This document shows positions 33,002 to 46,410 of a stretch of DNA of 64,000 nt, piece after piece (position 1 is the first letter of the stretch; each line of letters opens with the position of its first letter). A program made the translations under genes and the position numbers. Below the pieces are notes generated by a model. That model did no database searches. It saw nothing but the letters and a program-made list of their open reading frames with translations, and was not told where the DNA came from. The stretch lies in assembly GCA_036346395.1 (NCBI GenBank), contig CM070604.1:44791662-44855661 (forward strand), written 5' to 3'. The DNA comes from Hsuehochloa calcarea (taxonomy: Eukaryota > Streptophyta > Magnoliopsida > Poales > Poaceae).

Positions 33002-33250
33002 TTTTTTTTTTTTGTTAGGAAATAAGACCCAAAAAGGGGCCTTGCCCTGCTTTATTATTAGGCAAAGATAATTCATGATCCCAGACATTACATTCAAGGA
33101 CAAAAAAAACAAAATTACATTTTAGTCCTTCCGTAAGTTCATCACTGACCATGCCAGCCGGTAGCAACTTGATATCGAATTTTTGCCTGTGATATTGTTG
33201 AGGTCGACAAGAACCTGAAGTTGAAGTCACCGGAGGTAGGGGAGTGGCGC
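33002..33250 (-). mobile_element. Probable retroposon 3' end (LINE-like), minus strand
   Basis: A run of 12 T at 33002-33013 would be a poly(A) tail on the minus strand. It is followed by GTTAGGAAATAAGACCC and a stretch with LINE-tail character. No reverse transcriptase is present, so this is at most a short 5'-truncated copy. Confidence 0.35.
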
Positions 33251-33261
33251 AGACCTGGCGG

Positions 33262-36200
33262 ATGTAATATCCTAAATTTTGAGTTCTTTTGAAGCCTTTA
33301 AAAATAACAAAAAATAATTATTTGATTTTTCTTAGTTAATTTAAAGCTTAAATTAAATTTTCAAAAATTAAAATCATTTAATGTTAATAATATAAACCTC
33401 AATTAAATTTAAAAAAACTTTTTATCTGAGTTTCTTGTGTTCTATAGTATTTTTTGGAATTTTTTTGGATTTTTTTGAGTTTGTTTACTATTCCTTTGAG
33501 CTCGATTTGATTTAATCTCTTCTCTGAAATTTAGAAATCCTTTGAATTTTTGAAAATCTTTTCTGCCGAATTCCTTCCACCAGCCCATTTCTTTTATTTC
33601 TCCTTGGCCTGTTTTCGTAGCCCATCCCGCTCTACCGTTGCCACACGTCGCGCCTACATCCCGCACTGCTCCTGCTACCGCTGACGTGTGGGCCCTGCCT
33701 GTTAGCCCCGTCCGGCCCATCACCGTTTCATCTCTGTATCTGACACGGCCTCACTGTCGTGCTCATTTTGAACTCCACCTCTCCGCCCTTTAAAACCTCC
33801 TGCTCCTTCGGCTTTCGCACCCCACGCTGCTTCGCATCTCGAAACCCTAGCCGCCAGGAGGGAAGCTTGAAGTCCCAAGCTCGTCGTTGCCTTTGTCGTC
33901 ATTTTCCACGCCGGTGAACCTCGTGCCTCACCGCAACCACCATTGAGATCATGCCGCCCGGATTTACTCTGCCCTTCTCTCGAAGTCGCCAGAGTGCTGT
34001 CGTAGCTCATTGTCACCGAGAGTCGTAGCACCGCCGCCGCTTCCTCCTCGTCGTCAGTCATCTTCGTTGTCCTCAAGTCCCGGTGAACTCGCCGTTGCGT
34101 CCTCTCTCCTTTGCACCCCTTCGTGCCTCCTAAGTCACTGTCGTTTGCTAAATCCTCCGTCGCCGGAGTTGCGCCGCCGCTCGCTGTCGACCTTTAGTCG
34201 CTATGCGTCGTAGCCGTTGCGTGCCGTTCTCATCGGCAGTCGGTCGTCCTAGTCAGCCACCACATGTCAGCCACCTCAGCCCTAGCTTCCCACATGGATC
34301 CATGCGTGGCACAACCCGAGTCAGCCTTAGATCCAAACCCATGCACCTGGTTCACCGAGCACTGTACCTCTGCCAAGTAGGTCCCATATTTCAATTCATA
34401 TTCCGTGAACCCAGCTCACTGTAGATCGCAAGCCAATTCCTATTCCGTGAACCCAGCTCACTGTAGATCGCAAGCCTTTTCCGTGGACTTGGTCTATAGA
34501 CCATGGGCTCATCTGCCAGTGACTCATTTTCTTTTCCTTTAGAAAATTAATTCTGGTTGAAATTCTTTTTTCCTTGATGATGTCATGCTGATGCAGTAAT
34601 CCAGAATTTCCTTTAGAAAGAAAATTGTAAAAATTCTGAAATAGTATTTTTCTCTCTCTTTTTCTTAGATTTAAATATTATGAGAGTTCATTCTCCTTCG
34701 TCTGAACTCTGATTCAGCCCGTTCAAGTTACTAAATTCATCTAAAATCGAGCACTTTCTTTTAGTGCTGGTTTTGTTAGTTTTGGATTTTATTTTGGATT
34801 TATTTGTGTCTTGTCTGTTTTCTCTCTCTCGTTTAGACGACGTTTTTCAAGGACCAGAAGCAAGATTTGAAGACCAAAGTATGGTAACTGAGCAAGGCCA
34901 AGGCAAGTCATAACCCTTTGATCATATTGAACCTATGATTTTAAAAGTATATTGTTTTATATCAAATTGCATGCCACTTTTATATCAACTATTTTGGGAG
35001 TAGTTAATCACATCTTTGTCATTATGCCACCTTGGTTATTTTGAATATCATATCTCCATTATCTCCATAGGATGGTCATTATTAGTTGGACATATTTGTA
35101 TCACCAACATGGGTTGTCGTAGAGATGCTTAGTTATACAACGGGCTCATGTTCACATGATCAATAATGTTAATTTGACTTAATGAGATATGGAACTGTGG
35201 TGCGATGCTATTGTTGTTCAACTTGTGGTACGATGCTATTGTTGTACAAATTGTAGTGCGATGCCACTGTTATAGAAGATGTGTGCCATGACAGGGATTG
35301 TCATTGGTTTGGTTAAACAAAATGGTTTTATGCTCAGGCGAGTGATCGCATAGTAAAGAGGGTGTTGTTCGCACATTGGGATGAGGTATCTCGTCTGGGT
35401 ACATGTTAAGGACTTAATCTTGTGCTCCACTGAACTGGACCATATCGTACAAGCACATGTACAATATGGGATGGACATGACTAATTAATTCGCAATGTCT
35501 CAACTTCGGTTCTATTGCGGCGGTGTGAGTTCCGAGATGGATGTATACTCACATGGCGCAAGAGGAGGGCCTATTAGGTTGCGATGATATTCAGTGTTCA
35601 AACTTTAGCTGGCAGAACTGGGTTGAGAATGAGCTTTGTAAAAGCCATGTGATGATCACTTAGTCGCACACCTACAGAAGTGTGTTAGACAGACATTATA
35701 AGTTGATTTATCTCTTATGAGTCAAGCTGTACAACATCTGCAGAGTGTTAAAATTGTTCGAACAACCATGTATCCGCTTATGGACAATGCCTGAGGATTT
35801 CACATGAGGTATAAAGTTTTTGCAAAAATGGTTGGAAGATGAATGTGATGTTCACTTGGTGGATGGGGTGTTCATTTGGTGGTTTGGTTGGGAAGTGAAT
35901 GGGAGGTTCACTGGTCGTTTCAAAGAAATTGTTTACTTTATTTATTTATTATATCTTTTCAATTATGCTTTACATTATATTTACTATATTTATCGTCAAC
36001 ACTTGCTTTCTGTAAAAGAACCATATGGCTATTCTTTTGTTCAAGCCTTGCATGAATATTAATTGCATATTGTTTCATACAACTTGCTGAGTACTTTATG
36101 TACTCACGGCTTTAACCATTGTTGTTCAGTTGAAAAGGTCAAGTCAATCAAAAGTTCTATGAGAAGGGGTTCTTTGAAGACTTTGCGAACTAGGATACAC

Positions 36201-36300
36201 TCCTCACTCGATTACATGTGGGCATGTCAAATGGCCACCACAAGTTATTTATTTCTGATGCAAGAGTTTCATTTGTTTCTTAAGCACCGTGTGGCAAGTT
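33262..36300 (+). mobile_element. LTR-like sequence, probably Gypsy, solo or partial
   Basis: It begins TGTAATATCCTAAATTTTGAG, a start common to grass Gypsy LTRs of the Tekay/Del type. There follow a C-rich leader-like part (33590-34430, with an AAACCCTAGCCGCC phrase near 33842), then T-rich and mixed sequence. Many short open frames have no known domain. A short tandem duplication of about 49 bp (TTCCGTGAACCCAGCTCACTG) lies at 34400-34470. The right end is not resolved, and no target duplication was found. Confidence 0.4.
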
Positions 36301-36780
36301 AAGTAAATGTTGACCAAAAAATCCAATTGTTACTATTTATTATTATTTTGCTACCTTCTTAGTTAATTCATTGAATGGATGGTATTTGATCGATGTGTCA
36401 CTGTGTGAGCTAGCTACTGATCATGGGACAAGTTTTGAATACACAGAGGCTATCGGATGTGTTAATCTGAGTCCCGACAATGGAGAAGAGATGCAAGAGG
36501 CGTAGCTCCAGAGGAGACCGACGTGCACCTGCCTGTGAAAAATTGTTTCCTCTACAGACAAAGTCTCTTAAGGAGGTAAATCCCAACGCTGATGCCGACA
36601 AGAGGCTTCTTGAGTCCGGCAAGTTATAGTCATCAATCTTTGCAAAGGCCCTAGAATGGCCAGATCTACAAGGAATCTTAATGTTTGTCCTGTGATTGAA
36701 GTATGATGCCTCTACAACAGGGGGGTATTGAGTTACATGTACCAATCAGTTCATCCAAGAACTTAAACCAATATACTTCA
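36301..36780. other. No gene recognised; degenerate retroelement-like
   Basis: A minus-strand open frame (36410-36745) and the plus-strand reading both lack any known domain. The CCAATCAGTTCATCCAAGAAC phrase near its end recurs at about 36973. Confidence 0.35.
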
Positions 36781-36833
36781 ACACTCCTCGTGTCTAGGCT
36801 CTATTAGGCCTAAGATGTGGACTCGAAGTGGGT

Positions 36834-36904
<71 letters not shown>

Positions 36905-37001
36905 AATATTGTGCTAGCCAGGTTTTGAATCCAAGACCTCTTGGCTCTGGTACCATATTGAGTTACATGAACCAACCAGTTCATCCAAAAGCTTAAGCTG
37001 A
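36727..37001. repeat. Direct repeat flanking an (AT)n microsatellite
   Basis: ATTGAGTTACATG(T/A)ACCAA(T/C)CAG and the following TTCATCCAA occur at about 36727-36760 and again at about 36957-36990. Between them lies an (AT)n run from 36838 to 36900 and a GGCTCTGGTACCATAT phrase. The pair may be the edges of two short related insertions or one duplication. Confidence 0.6.
36838..36900. repeat. (AT)n microsatellite
   Basis: About 31 uninterrupted AT units. Confidence 0.95.
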
Positions 37002-37537
37002 TGAGAAAAGATGGACAATATACATCAATAAGAAGAGGGGGAATCCACAACGAACGGGAAGAGGCGGTACGCTGGTATGCAAGGCGACAAGCACCAGGTC
37101 CACATGGGGAAGATTCTTAAATACAACTCACCAGTGGTTGTTGAGTCGATGCTGCACAAGACCAATGCCATGGAGATGGTAAGGACAACACCATGGCAAT
37201 ACTAAGGAGTTGAAGCAGAGGAGGTAGACACTGACCGGGATAGGGAAAAGGAATCACCTGCTTTAGCATCCCCAGATCCATATATGAGGGGGATCTTGAG
37301 GAGGACTCAACCTAACAACTCACAGCGGCCCGCGGTCAGCTCCACTGCAAGGAAGTAGGCAGGATCTGCTCGAAGAGGTCACCAGCACAAGCAAGTAGAT
37401 AGCTCAGAGAAGAAACACCTGGAGGAAGAGGAAGAAATCAACACCGAAGGTAATATAGAAAGGAGGAAAGAGGGGTGGGACCCCCTCCTACTCGTCATCG
37501 GCGAGAGGCCAGGGAAAGGGGTGTAAGGTTGAGGAGG
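37002..37537. other. No gene recognised
   Basis: A GA-rich stretch with readings broken by stops. It may be decayed retroelement coding sequence, but no domain is visible. Confidence 0.35.
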
Positions 37538-39360
37538 CTAACTAGAGGAGGGTGAATAGTCCTTTCTAATAATATCTAAGGCTAAAACCGATTTCTAATG
37601 CAATAGTGAAAGTCAACTCGATATTGCACAATTAAAGCCTAAATAATCTAGTTTCCCTTAAGTGCAATTCTAGGAATGTAAATTGCACAAAGTACATCAC
37701 GAGAGAGCAAATCACAATGACACAAGGATATTTTATCGTGGTGTTCGAAGACTTGCCGGTCTCCCCTAATCCACGTTGAGGTAAGCCCAAATGAATTGGA
37801 TCAACTCACAAATTGAACCAACACATCGATCCACTAGGGGTTGCTCCTCCTCCACTCCGGAGATGGCGAGCAACAAACCACTCACAACTAAGCCGGACCT
37901 TCTCACAAGCTTCTTGAGAAGATCACCGGACCTTGATGCCTCCACGCTGTTTAGGTGTTGGCAAACACTAAGAGTATTAAGTCAAACCTCTTGCTTGACT
38001 CTCACCAAGTGCAACACATGCACAATTGGATGCCCAATCCAATTCTAGTTGCAACACAATTAGAACATCTCCCTTTGCTCACAAGGTATAACACATGCAC
38101 AATTAGTTGCCCAATCTAATTCTAGTTGCAACACATACAACTAGAACATCTCCCTTTGCTCACAAGGTGTAACACATGCACAATTGAGAGGAGAAGCTCA
38201 CACAAGCTCACGAGAATGAAAGGAGATACCAAGAGTTGCCTCACAACTGGGCATGAAGGGTATTTATAGCCCACACACCAAAAGCTAGCCATTGGAGGCT
38301 AAAAGGGCTGGAAAACAGTGAAACCTTGTTTGACCACCAACCAACGGCTGGTCAGATCTGGCTATAGTGCAACTGATATAAAACTAGTCGTTACAGACAA
38401 TTCTCAGTAAGACCTCCCTCACAGGGGTCTGGTCTGATCGGACCCCCGTCAATCTAGACCGGTCAGATTGGACTTCCGGGAGGAAGAAAATTCAAAGAAA
38501 TGCCCTTTGGAAAAGGTTAGCCGGCCTTATAAGGGTGGTTAGATCGGAATTTCAGCCAGTCCGAGCCTGAATTTCAGCACAGGCAACACTCGAAAAAACA
38601 GTCATAACTTTTAACTCCGATGTCGAAATTTAGTGATCATGGACTCTATAGAAAGCTTATTCAGAGGGCTACACAACCCATCTATTTGATTGATCTCAAA
38701 TACAGTATATCAAATCAAGATACACAACTCCAAAGAGCTAACATATTTGTAAATTATAGTTTCATACTACAAAGAGTTAATGCATGAGCTTCAACTATTT
38801 GCAAAACACATTCGCAAAGAATAGGATAACGCCTAGAAGAGCTAGAGCAAGAGGGGTTGAGCTATCAACACATGATGAGACTCGAGCTACTAAACAAGGT
38901 CTTCTTAATAGTACAACAACCTATACTAGCAATCCGGCCTTCCATCCAAAAACCGACTAGGAACACATCCTTAGCTTATGTTAGTCATATCTTTGTCTTG
39001 AGCATCCATCTTGGAGTGATCACTTGATGACGAACATTTTCACTCCAAGTCCGGGTTCTTGACTTGATAATCATCAACACAAGATGATCTTCTTCACTTC
39101 GGGGTCTTGTCTTGAATATCATCAACATATGATGATTTTCTTTACATCGGAATCTTGTCTTGATACTCATCAACACATGATGACATCCTTCATCCCGAAC
39201 CTTGACTTGATGGCAATCAACTCATGATATCATCCAAAGTCTTCATCATCATGGGACTCAACCTGTTTCACCAACTCATGAAAAATATTAGTCTACATGA
39301 TGATTGTCATTAATTACCAAAAGACTCCATTAACTCATAATGATGGGTCTAGATTTTTCA
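37538..39360 (-). mobile_element. LTR of a SIRE/Maximus-like Copia element
   Basis: Read on the minus strand it starts near TGAAAAATCTAGACCC (39360) and ends with ATTCACCCTCCTCTAGTTAGCC (about 37550), the usual ending of SIRE-type LTRs in grasses. Directly upstream on that strand is the purine tract AAAAAGGGGAAGATTG (about 39361-39376), the expected primer for plus-strand DNA, so this is the 3' LTR. It shares CATCAACACATGATG phrases with the block at 5125-7147. Confidence 0.6.
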
Positions 39361-40740
39361 ATCTTCCCCTTTTTGTGATTGATAACAATCCAATTGCCAG
39401 TAATTGAAATTGAATTAACATGAGTATATATCAACTACAAAAGGTTTATATACTCAAGGATATATTTCAAAGTAGAAATATTTAATATAAGTGGATGGAA
39501 GAATGAGACCAATACTAGTTAAATCAAAAAACATAGAGTGAACTACCCCTAAATGTGTGCATACAAATATATGGAATGAAACTAAATGAACAAATTCAAG
39601 TTTGCCTCTTGGTGGAGTTCAATCTATATTTTGGATCCAAAGAATGCAACAATTGAAGGATATGACTATTTAGCTCATACTCATGAAAAAACATGCACTC
39701 ACAGAAATCTATAAACCATTTTGGGTAAATTGCAAACTAGTTTTCTCATATAATAGTTTATCCATTTTAAACAAAGCCCAAAATATTTTTCATTTTCTCT
39801 AAGAAAATCCTCTTTTTAGGAAAACTCTCCTCTTACACAAAGGTTATACTTTTTTGGCACACAAAGGCTTCTTCACCTAACCAATATCTCCCTCTTTGTC
39901 ATCTGTTTGAAATATATTCATCCAAAACTTATAATGACTTCAAACTCTCTCCTTTAACCATTATTTGCAACTAAATTCTCCCCCTTTGACATTAAGCACA
40001 AAAAATGTCTATATGTGGATCACACTTGAAAGATTGTCCTTAAACATCACTTGTAAATACCACGTGTTGACAAGATTTGAAATTGCAAAATGCTTGAACT
40101 TCTCTCGCAAAGACCTTCAAAGAAAACATCCAAATAGAAGAGGTAAAGAGAGAATTCACTCGTACATGGAGAATACTTGAGCTTGATCAAGAGAAGTATG
40201 CTCGGAAAGGAATAAGATAAATGGAGCAATTGCGGACGTCAAGATGATCCAAAGAAACTACCACTTGAAGAATTAAACTGCATTTGTAATCAAGAAAACA
40301 CTATAGGGTGGTTTGCAAAGATAACAATAAACAACTTGACCAAAAGAAGAAAACAAGGTGGCTGAAAGAAGTAGAAATCAATAAATAGGACATCTACTGT
40401 TGTTGACAATAGCAAACGATCATTCCATAGAAACAACAGAAGTCTGATTGGGGATACACAACGGTCAGACCGGCTACACCTGACAGAGATTCAATAAATT
40501 TTGATTTTGAGAAATTTGAGCGAGGGGGATTCTACACAATTCCAAATCTTACTGGAATTGATGGGTCTTACACGAGAACTCCACTTTCGTGGTCATTATG
40601 AATTCATGCATGACATGATGTGATCTCATGGTAAGTTTGAACATCAAGCTTTAATGGAAAGAATTACACATGGCATTCAAGTACACATGAAAACAAGTAA
40701 CCATGTACACATACATCACATATTGTATCAATAATAGCAT
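39361..40740 (-). other. 3' internal remains of the SIRE-like element
   Basis: The purine tract at 39361-39376 starts this stretch. No intact coding sequence is left. A TGTAAGACCC LTR-start-like motif occurs on the minus strand near 40574. Confidence 0.35.
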
Positions 40741-42031
40741 ACAAGTACTTTTCTCACACACAAGGACGGGTTGGGAGGTAATCGAGATACCCTCCACTCA
40801 CCGTCACGCCTACAATATAAAATAATCGAAATAAGGACAAACGAGCAAGACATTGCTACACGTGCCCTCCCACAATCTCTAACCAAACCAACCAAACAAA
40901 AGGTTCAATTTGATCCATTCGCCCAAACATTCCAAATACCCCTAAACTGGCAGTTTTACTAGAAAATTCACCAATAAATAACCGTAAGTCCAAAAGACCT
41001 GAAACTAGTGCTCAACTTCTCTTAACGTAACTGTCTACGAAACTCTAGTTGATGGTAAACTCTAATTCGGCCAAAACAGAGGTCTAACCATCCAATGAAA
41101 AACTATAACCGCAGTCTGCCCAGAATTCAGAACAGCCCTAAAGAAAAGGCTCTAACTTTTAAACCACTGATCCAAATAAAGTGATCTTTATCAACCTGAA
41201 AACATGGTGAAATTATCTTCATAAACCTAGTTGGGTGGCCGACCTGGTTCTGACTCTAACTAGATCAAAACCTAGGTGCAACCGACTATACCCAGAATTT
41301 CTGACAGACAAAGCAGTACGTGGTAAAACAGTCATAACTTTTAAACTACTGGGTGAAAATTCGTGATCCAGGTGCCAAAAGAAAGCTAATGAAACCAGGA
41401 AGAATTCTCCAGAAGACACAGATGTCCAATTCGGCCTCTACGACACCCAAAACTGAGGTACAACGTACTGGACAGAATCAATCTACTAACAGAATTAAAA
41501 CGAAACTACAAATCCAATCGGATTCTCAACTCTAATGGAATCAAACAACGAATCAGAGGTCTAATTACCCTTGTAGACCAAGAGGGGCGACGATGATCCG
41601 CTGCACACGGTCTTCCTCCCTTCTCCTCCTTCCCTCTCCAAGAGCCGCCACTTTGGAAGACGAAGAATGGATGACGACGCGCAGGAAGAGACAACTTCGG
41701 AGGGCTCTTGGGGAACAACACCGGATCGCCGGGCTGCCATTGCGGGGATAGGAGATCTCAAGGGGCAGAGGAGGCGCTGGGAAGGGGTGATGGGAGTGGC
41801 GGCCAAGGGGGAGGAAGTGGAGGGGAGAGGGTGGGGCGGCTAGGGTTAGGGGGAGGACACCCCCCCCCCTTGGCCGGCCCCCCTCTTGGGCCTCTTGGGC
41901 TTCGGCCCAAGGCCCAGGTTGCCGCAAAATAGCTGAAAACCCCCTCAAATAAAGAAATTTATATTCTTTCAAAATGCATTTTCCTCCCCAACTTCTTCTC
42001 AATTCCACCGATTTGATTCCGGGGCATTACA
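40741..42031 (-). mobile_element. LTR-like fragment starting TGTAATGCCCCGGAATC
   Basis: On the minus strand the block opens at 42031 with TGTAATGCCCCGGAATC, a Gypsy-like LTR start. It continues through CAAGGCCCAAG-rich sequence and a CCTAACCCTAGCC phrase, then a leader-like part. Its other end and a partner LTR were not found. Confidence 0.35.
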
Positions 42032-42039
42032 AACAATTT

Positions 42040-43540
42040 TGTAAAAATTCCATAGTAGCTAAATAGTGTGTGTAGAGCCTGATTAAAATGTTCTTAGTAT
42101 TGTTTCTGTTCTGTTTTTTGCACATTAAATATTTTGTAAAAGTCTATAATATATTTTAAACAAGAAAAATAGCAAGGTAGCTCTAAAAATTCTGTAAAAA
42201 TTCCAGAGTAGCTAAGTAGGGTGTTTAGAACCTGATTAAAATATTCCTGGCTTCTTTTATGTTCTCTTTTTTACGGTAAATATTATGTACATGCCAAGAA
42301 TACAATATAAACTAGGAAAAATAGCAAGGTAGATCTAAAAATTATGTAAAAATTCTATAGTAGCTAAATAGGGTGTGTAGAGCCTGATTCAAATATTCAC
42401 AGCTTATTTTATGTTCTTTTTTTGCACGGTAAATATTCTATAAATGCAGAGAACACATTTTAAACTAGAAAAATAGTAAGGTAGATCTAAAAATTCCAGG
42501 ATAGCTAAATAGGGTGTGTAGAGACTGATTTAATATTCCCATCTTCTTTTCTGCATTTTTTTTGCATGGTAAATATTTTGTAAATGCCGATAATATATTT
42601 TAAACTAGGAAAATAGCAAGATAGCTCTAAAAATTTAGTAAAAATTCTATAGTATCTAAATATGGTGTGTAGAGCCTGATTAAAATATTTCGAGCTTCTT
42701 TCTTGTTCTCTTTTTTGCACGATAAATATTTCGTAAATACTGAAAATAGATTTTAACGGCGAAAAATAGCAATACAGCTCTAAAAATTCCGTAAAAAATC
42801 CAGAGTAGCTAAATAGGGTGTGTAGAGCCTAATTAAAATATTCCTAGTTTCTTTTTTGTTCTATTTTTTGCACGGTAAATATTATGTAAATACCGATAAT
42901 ACATTATAAATTAGAAAATAGCAAGATAGCTCTAAAAATTCTGTAAAAATTCCAGAGTAGCTACATAGGGTGTGTAGAGCCTGATTAAAATATTCCCAAC
43001 TTATTTTATGTTCTCCTTTTTGCACGGTAAATATTATGTACATTCCGAGAATACATTTTAAACTAGAAAAATAACAAGATAGCTCTAAAAATTACATAAA
43101 AAAACCAGAGTAGCTAAATAGGGTGTGTAGAGTTTGATTAAAATATCCCCAGCTTCTTTTATGTTCTCTTTTTTGCACGGTAAATATTCTCTAAATGCCA
43201 AGAATACATTTTACATTAGGAAAATAGCAAGATAGCTCTAAAGATTTTGTAAAAATTCCAAAGTAGCTAAATCGGGGTGTGTAGATCCTGGTGTAAATAT
43301 TATCAGTTTCTTTTATGTTCTCTTTTTTCACGGTAAATATTATGTATATGTCGAGAATACATTTTAAACTAAAAAAATAGCAACGTAACTCTAAAAAATT
43401 TGTAAAAATTCCAGAGTAGCTAAATAGGGTGTGTAGAGCTTGATTAAAATATTCCTAGCTTCTTTTATGTTTTCTTTTTTTGCATAGTACATATTATGTA
43501 TACGCCAAGATAATCTTTGAAATATTGTTGATCTTAAATT
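42040..43540. repeat. Tandem array, about 150-bp unit, about 10 copies
   Basis: Each unit carries AGTAGCTAAATAGGGTGTGT, AGAGCCTGATTAAAATATTC, TTTTTTGCACGGTAAATATT and AACTAGAAAAATAGCAAG. The mark GTGTGTAGAGCCTGATT recurs near 42067, 42371, 42664, 42818, 42968, 43121 and 43428, with variants between. The array ends directly before the second PMD gene, as if it were its upstream region. Confidence 0.92.
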
Positions 43541-43546
43541 TCAGGT

Positions 43547-46210
43547 ATGGCGGGCCCCAGGAGATGCTGTGTAGTGGTCGTACAAACTACTTGATTCGGT
43601 CATTGACGTGACTCACCTCAGTGTCCTCTGTACCATCCTCCCGCACGACGGCGAGCAGCCCATTGAGCTTGGCGTGTTGCGGCTGCGCACACCCATGAGG
43701 GTGGCAGGCCTGCTTCCACTAGCTAAGATGGTGGAGGCGATGTGGGATGACGAGGAGGAAGTCGCCACCAGGGTGTCTATGTCCAGGCAAGTTTCGTACA
43801 ACTGGTGCCTCCTGACGGTGCTGGTTGACTGGTGGAGACTGGAGACGCGCACGTTCCACCTTCCGTGCGGGGAGATGACACCGATTCTTCAGGACGTGGG
43901 CTACCTAACCGACTTGCCCTACATGGGCTTCCCCATGGCAGTGTACAATGTCCCGGACACGTGGCGCACGAATATCCTCAGGAGGTTACAGGGGTTGCTA
44001 CCGGCCAACACTGGCTACAGGGAGTTCTCCAATACGCACTGACCGACTCTGAGGTGGATCAACCAGTTCGACGTAAGTATTTATAACTCTTGTGTTTCTG
44101 CTTCAATTCTTGTGTTCAACTTAGTGATGTGTCGCTGTCTTTTTGTAGTCGGTTGCCCTGGGAGTGGACCCACACTTACCCACCCGAGTACAATGTGGAG
44201 GTACTTCGAGGTGCACTTGCTGTGGCTTTTTGGGTGGGTCATGTTCCTAGGGTCCCAGGTCGACAGCGTGAACAAGCACATGATCCGCTACGCATGAGAA
44301 TTGGCGGACGTGGAGATGGACATGATCCCACCATACGCCTGGGCCCAAAGGTGTTGTGTGCGACGTATCGCGGCATGTGCAGCGCGTGCCACCTGGTTTG
44401 GGAGAGCCCCGTCCTCTCCGGATGCATGCTGCTTCTTCAGTTGTGCTCCTTCAAGCGATTCTAGATCAGACGACCAGAGCTGGACCTGGGAGCCTACACC
44501 AACACGATGTACGCCACCAATGGCCCCGTGGACAGGCCGACCATGGGGATTGTGTGGTGTCGCCAACAGGTAAGTTTTTTGAACCTTTAGTCATTTTCAT
44601 AATTTAATTTAATTGCATGTGCTAAGTTTTTCTTGTTCTATTCCACAGGTCACCTTCACTCCAATCACTACGCACGCGTCCTACCCAAACTACGTTGCAA
44701 TGTTCGATCAGTTGATGAATGACCGCGTCATCTGGATGTCGCACACCGCCAACAGGTGTCAGCGCGTGCCCCTCGAGGCTTGTCCACCCAATGCACATAA
44801 GAATAGCAGCACTGGTACACGCGGAAGTTCCTGGTGCATGATGTCTTTGTGGATGAATACCACGTGCACCGGGTGATGCGTTAGTTCGGTCTACGTTAGG
44901 AGTTCCCAGTACGCTAGGGGCCGCGGGTGCCACCGAACGTTCATGAGTAGGATCACGTTTTTATATTTGTCGTAGCCTTTCCCTTACGGACTTACGCATT
45001 TATCGTTTCGTCTTCCACAGGTATACCAGGAAAGGAGTAGCTAGTATGACTTTCTGGACCAAGAAGATGGCCTAGTGGGTTGAGAAGTGGCTCCACGCCT
45101 TGGCGGACGTACACCAAGAGGCTACTCCCTACAACCCCGGGACGTACGAGGAGTACATCGAGTGGTACTCCACTCGGACGAGGGTTTGTTGCGTCAGGGT
45201 CACGACCCACCATGCCATGAGGCCACAACGACCGACATGTACCCCACCCAGCCAGACTCCGCCTTCCATCACGCGGTACATATTGAATGGTACATACTTC
45301 TTATTTCCTACGCATGTTTTCAGATTCTAACTTGCTAATTCTGTGTACAGAACGATCCCGCATGGGAAATGCACGAGTTGGCGAGCTCCATGCATAGTCT
45401 GACAACCAGGGAGCGCTACCGCACGACGAGGCACGAGATCAGAGAGGACATGGATTGGATGCTAGAAGCAACAAGGTGAGCCGTCCAGCTTACGTCGTGT
45501 CGTAGGCCAAGGGACGTGCTGGACCCACCTGTGCATGAATGCGGGGGTGAGCCACGATGTCACGCCCCACGGCACCTCACCTGGACGTGGCAGGCGGGTC
45601 CTCGTGGCACCGTGCTGGGAGTACCCCAGCGCCAGCTTAGTTCGCATGTACACTTGAAACACTTACGTCTGGTTGTTAATTTCGAACTCCACTAGTTACT
45701 AACGATATTTTCTTCTAGCAGGTCCTCGATACCGTCCATACCAGGGGCAGTACTATGATGAGTCATCTGCTGCGATGCAACAATCAGGTATGTCTATGTT
45801 TTTTACACGCATAACGTACTATTTCAGCATTTCCTTCTTATTTACATGCATAACGTGTTGTTCTATAGATCGTAGACCCCTACTAGACGAGGAGTTGGGG
45901 TCGCAGGAGGGAGCAGACTCCGAGAACTATGACATCGCCCGAGAGTTAGCGCTACAGTGAGCGCGTGGTAGGCCTTCACATGACGAGAGCAGCCATGTCT
46001 CCTTTGGGGCTGCATGATGCGCCAGGAGTAAGCCAACCAACGCATCACCCCGTCGGGACACACCCTCTGGGGACACCCCCTCTCGTGACACACCCTCAGA
46101 CTACTCGCATCGGTAGAGTACCTCGGTCGTCGGAGCCTTCGCTCACTTGCACCAACGTCTGCAGCCGCCCTTACGCCCCAAGAGGACCTACGAGCAGATG
46201 TATCAATCTT
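43547..46210 (+). pseudogene. Second plant mobile domain (PMD) gene, decayed
   Basis: The reading starts ATGGCGGGCCCC at 43547, then shifts frame. The PMD core is clear in 43608-44042: THLSVLCTILPHDGEQPIE, LRLRTPMRVAGLLPLAKMVE, SYNWCLLTVLVDWWRLETRT and FHLPCGEMTPILQDVGYLT. Introns are likely at 44073-44148 (GTAAGTAT...TTTTTGTAG), 44570-44648 (GTAAGTTT...TTCCACAG) and further right. Exon 2 gives EVHLLWLFGWVMFLGSQVD, exon 3 VTFTPITTHASYPNYVAMFD, and later pieces KWLHALADVHQEATPYNPG and finally KRTYEQMYQSFYV. Stops (after RYA at 44297, several near 44880-44920) and frame changes make it a pseudogene. It has introns inside the region where the MULE copy has none, so it is a separate PMD lineage. 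Confidence 0.8.
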
Positions 46211-46410
46211 TTTACGTAAATAGTAATTTATATATGACTTACATTAATTTATGCTAGTCTCGTGTTTCAACCATTCGTTCTTGTTGTGTATACAGGTAAC
46301 CATGTGAGGGAGTAAGCATCGCAACACCACACACCACCCTAGTTCTAGCATTTTCGTACGTGAAATAACTATACCCTATTCATAAGGTACATCACGCATT
46401 TTTCATATTG

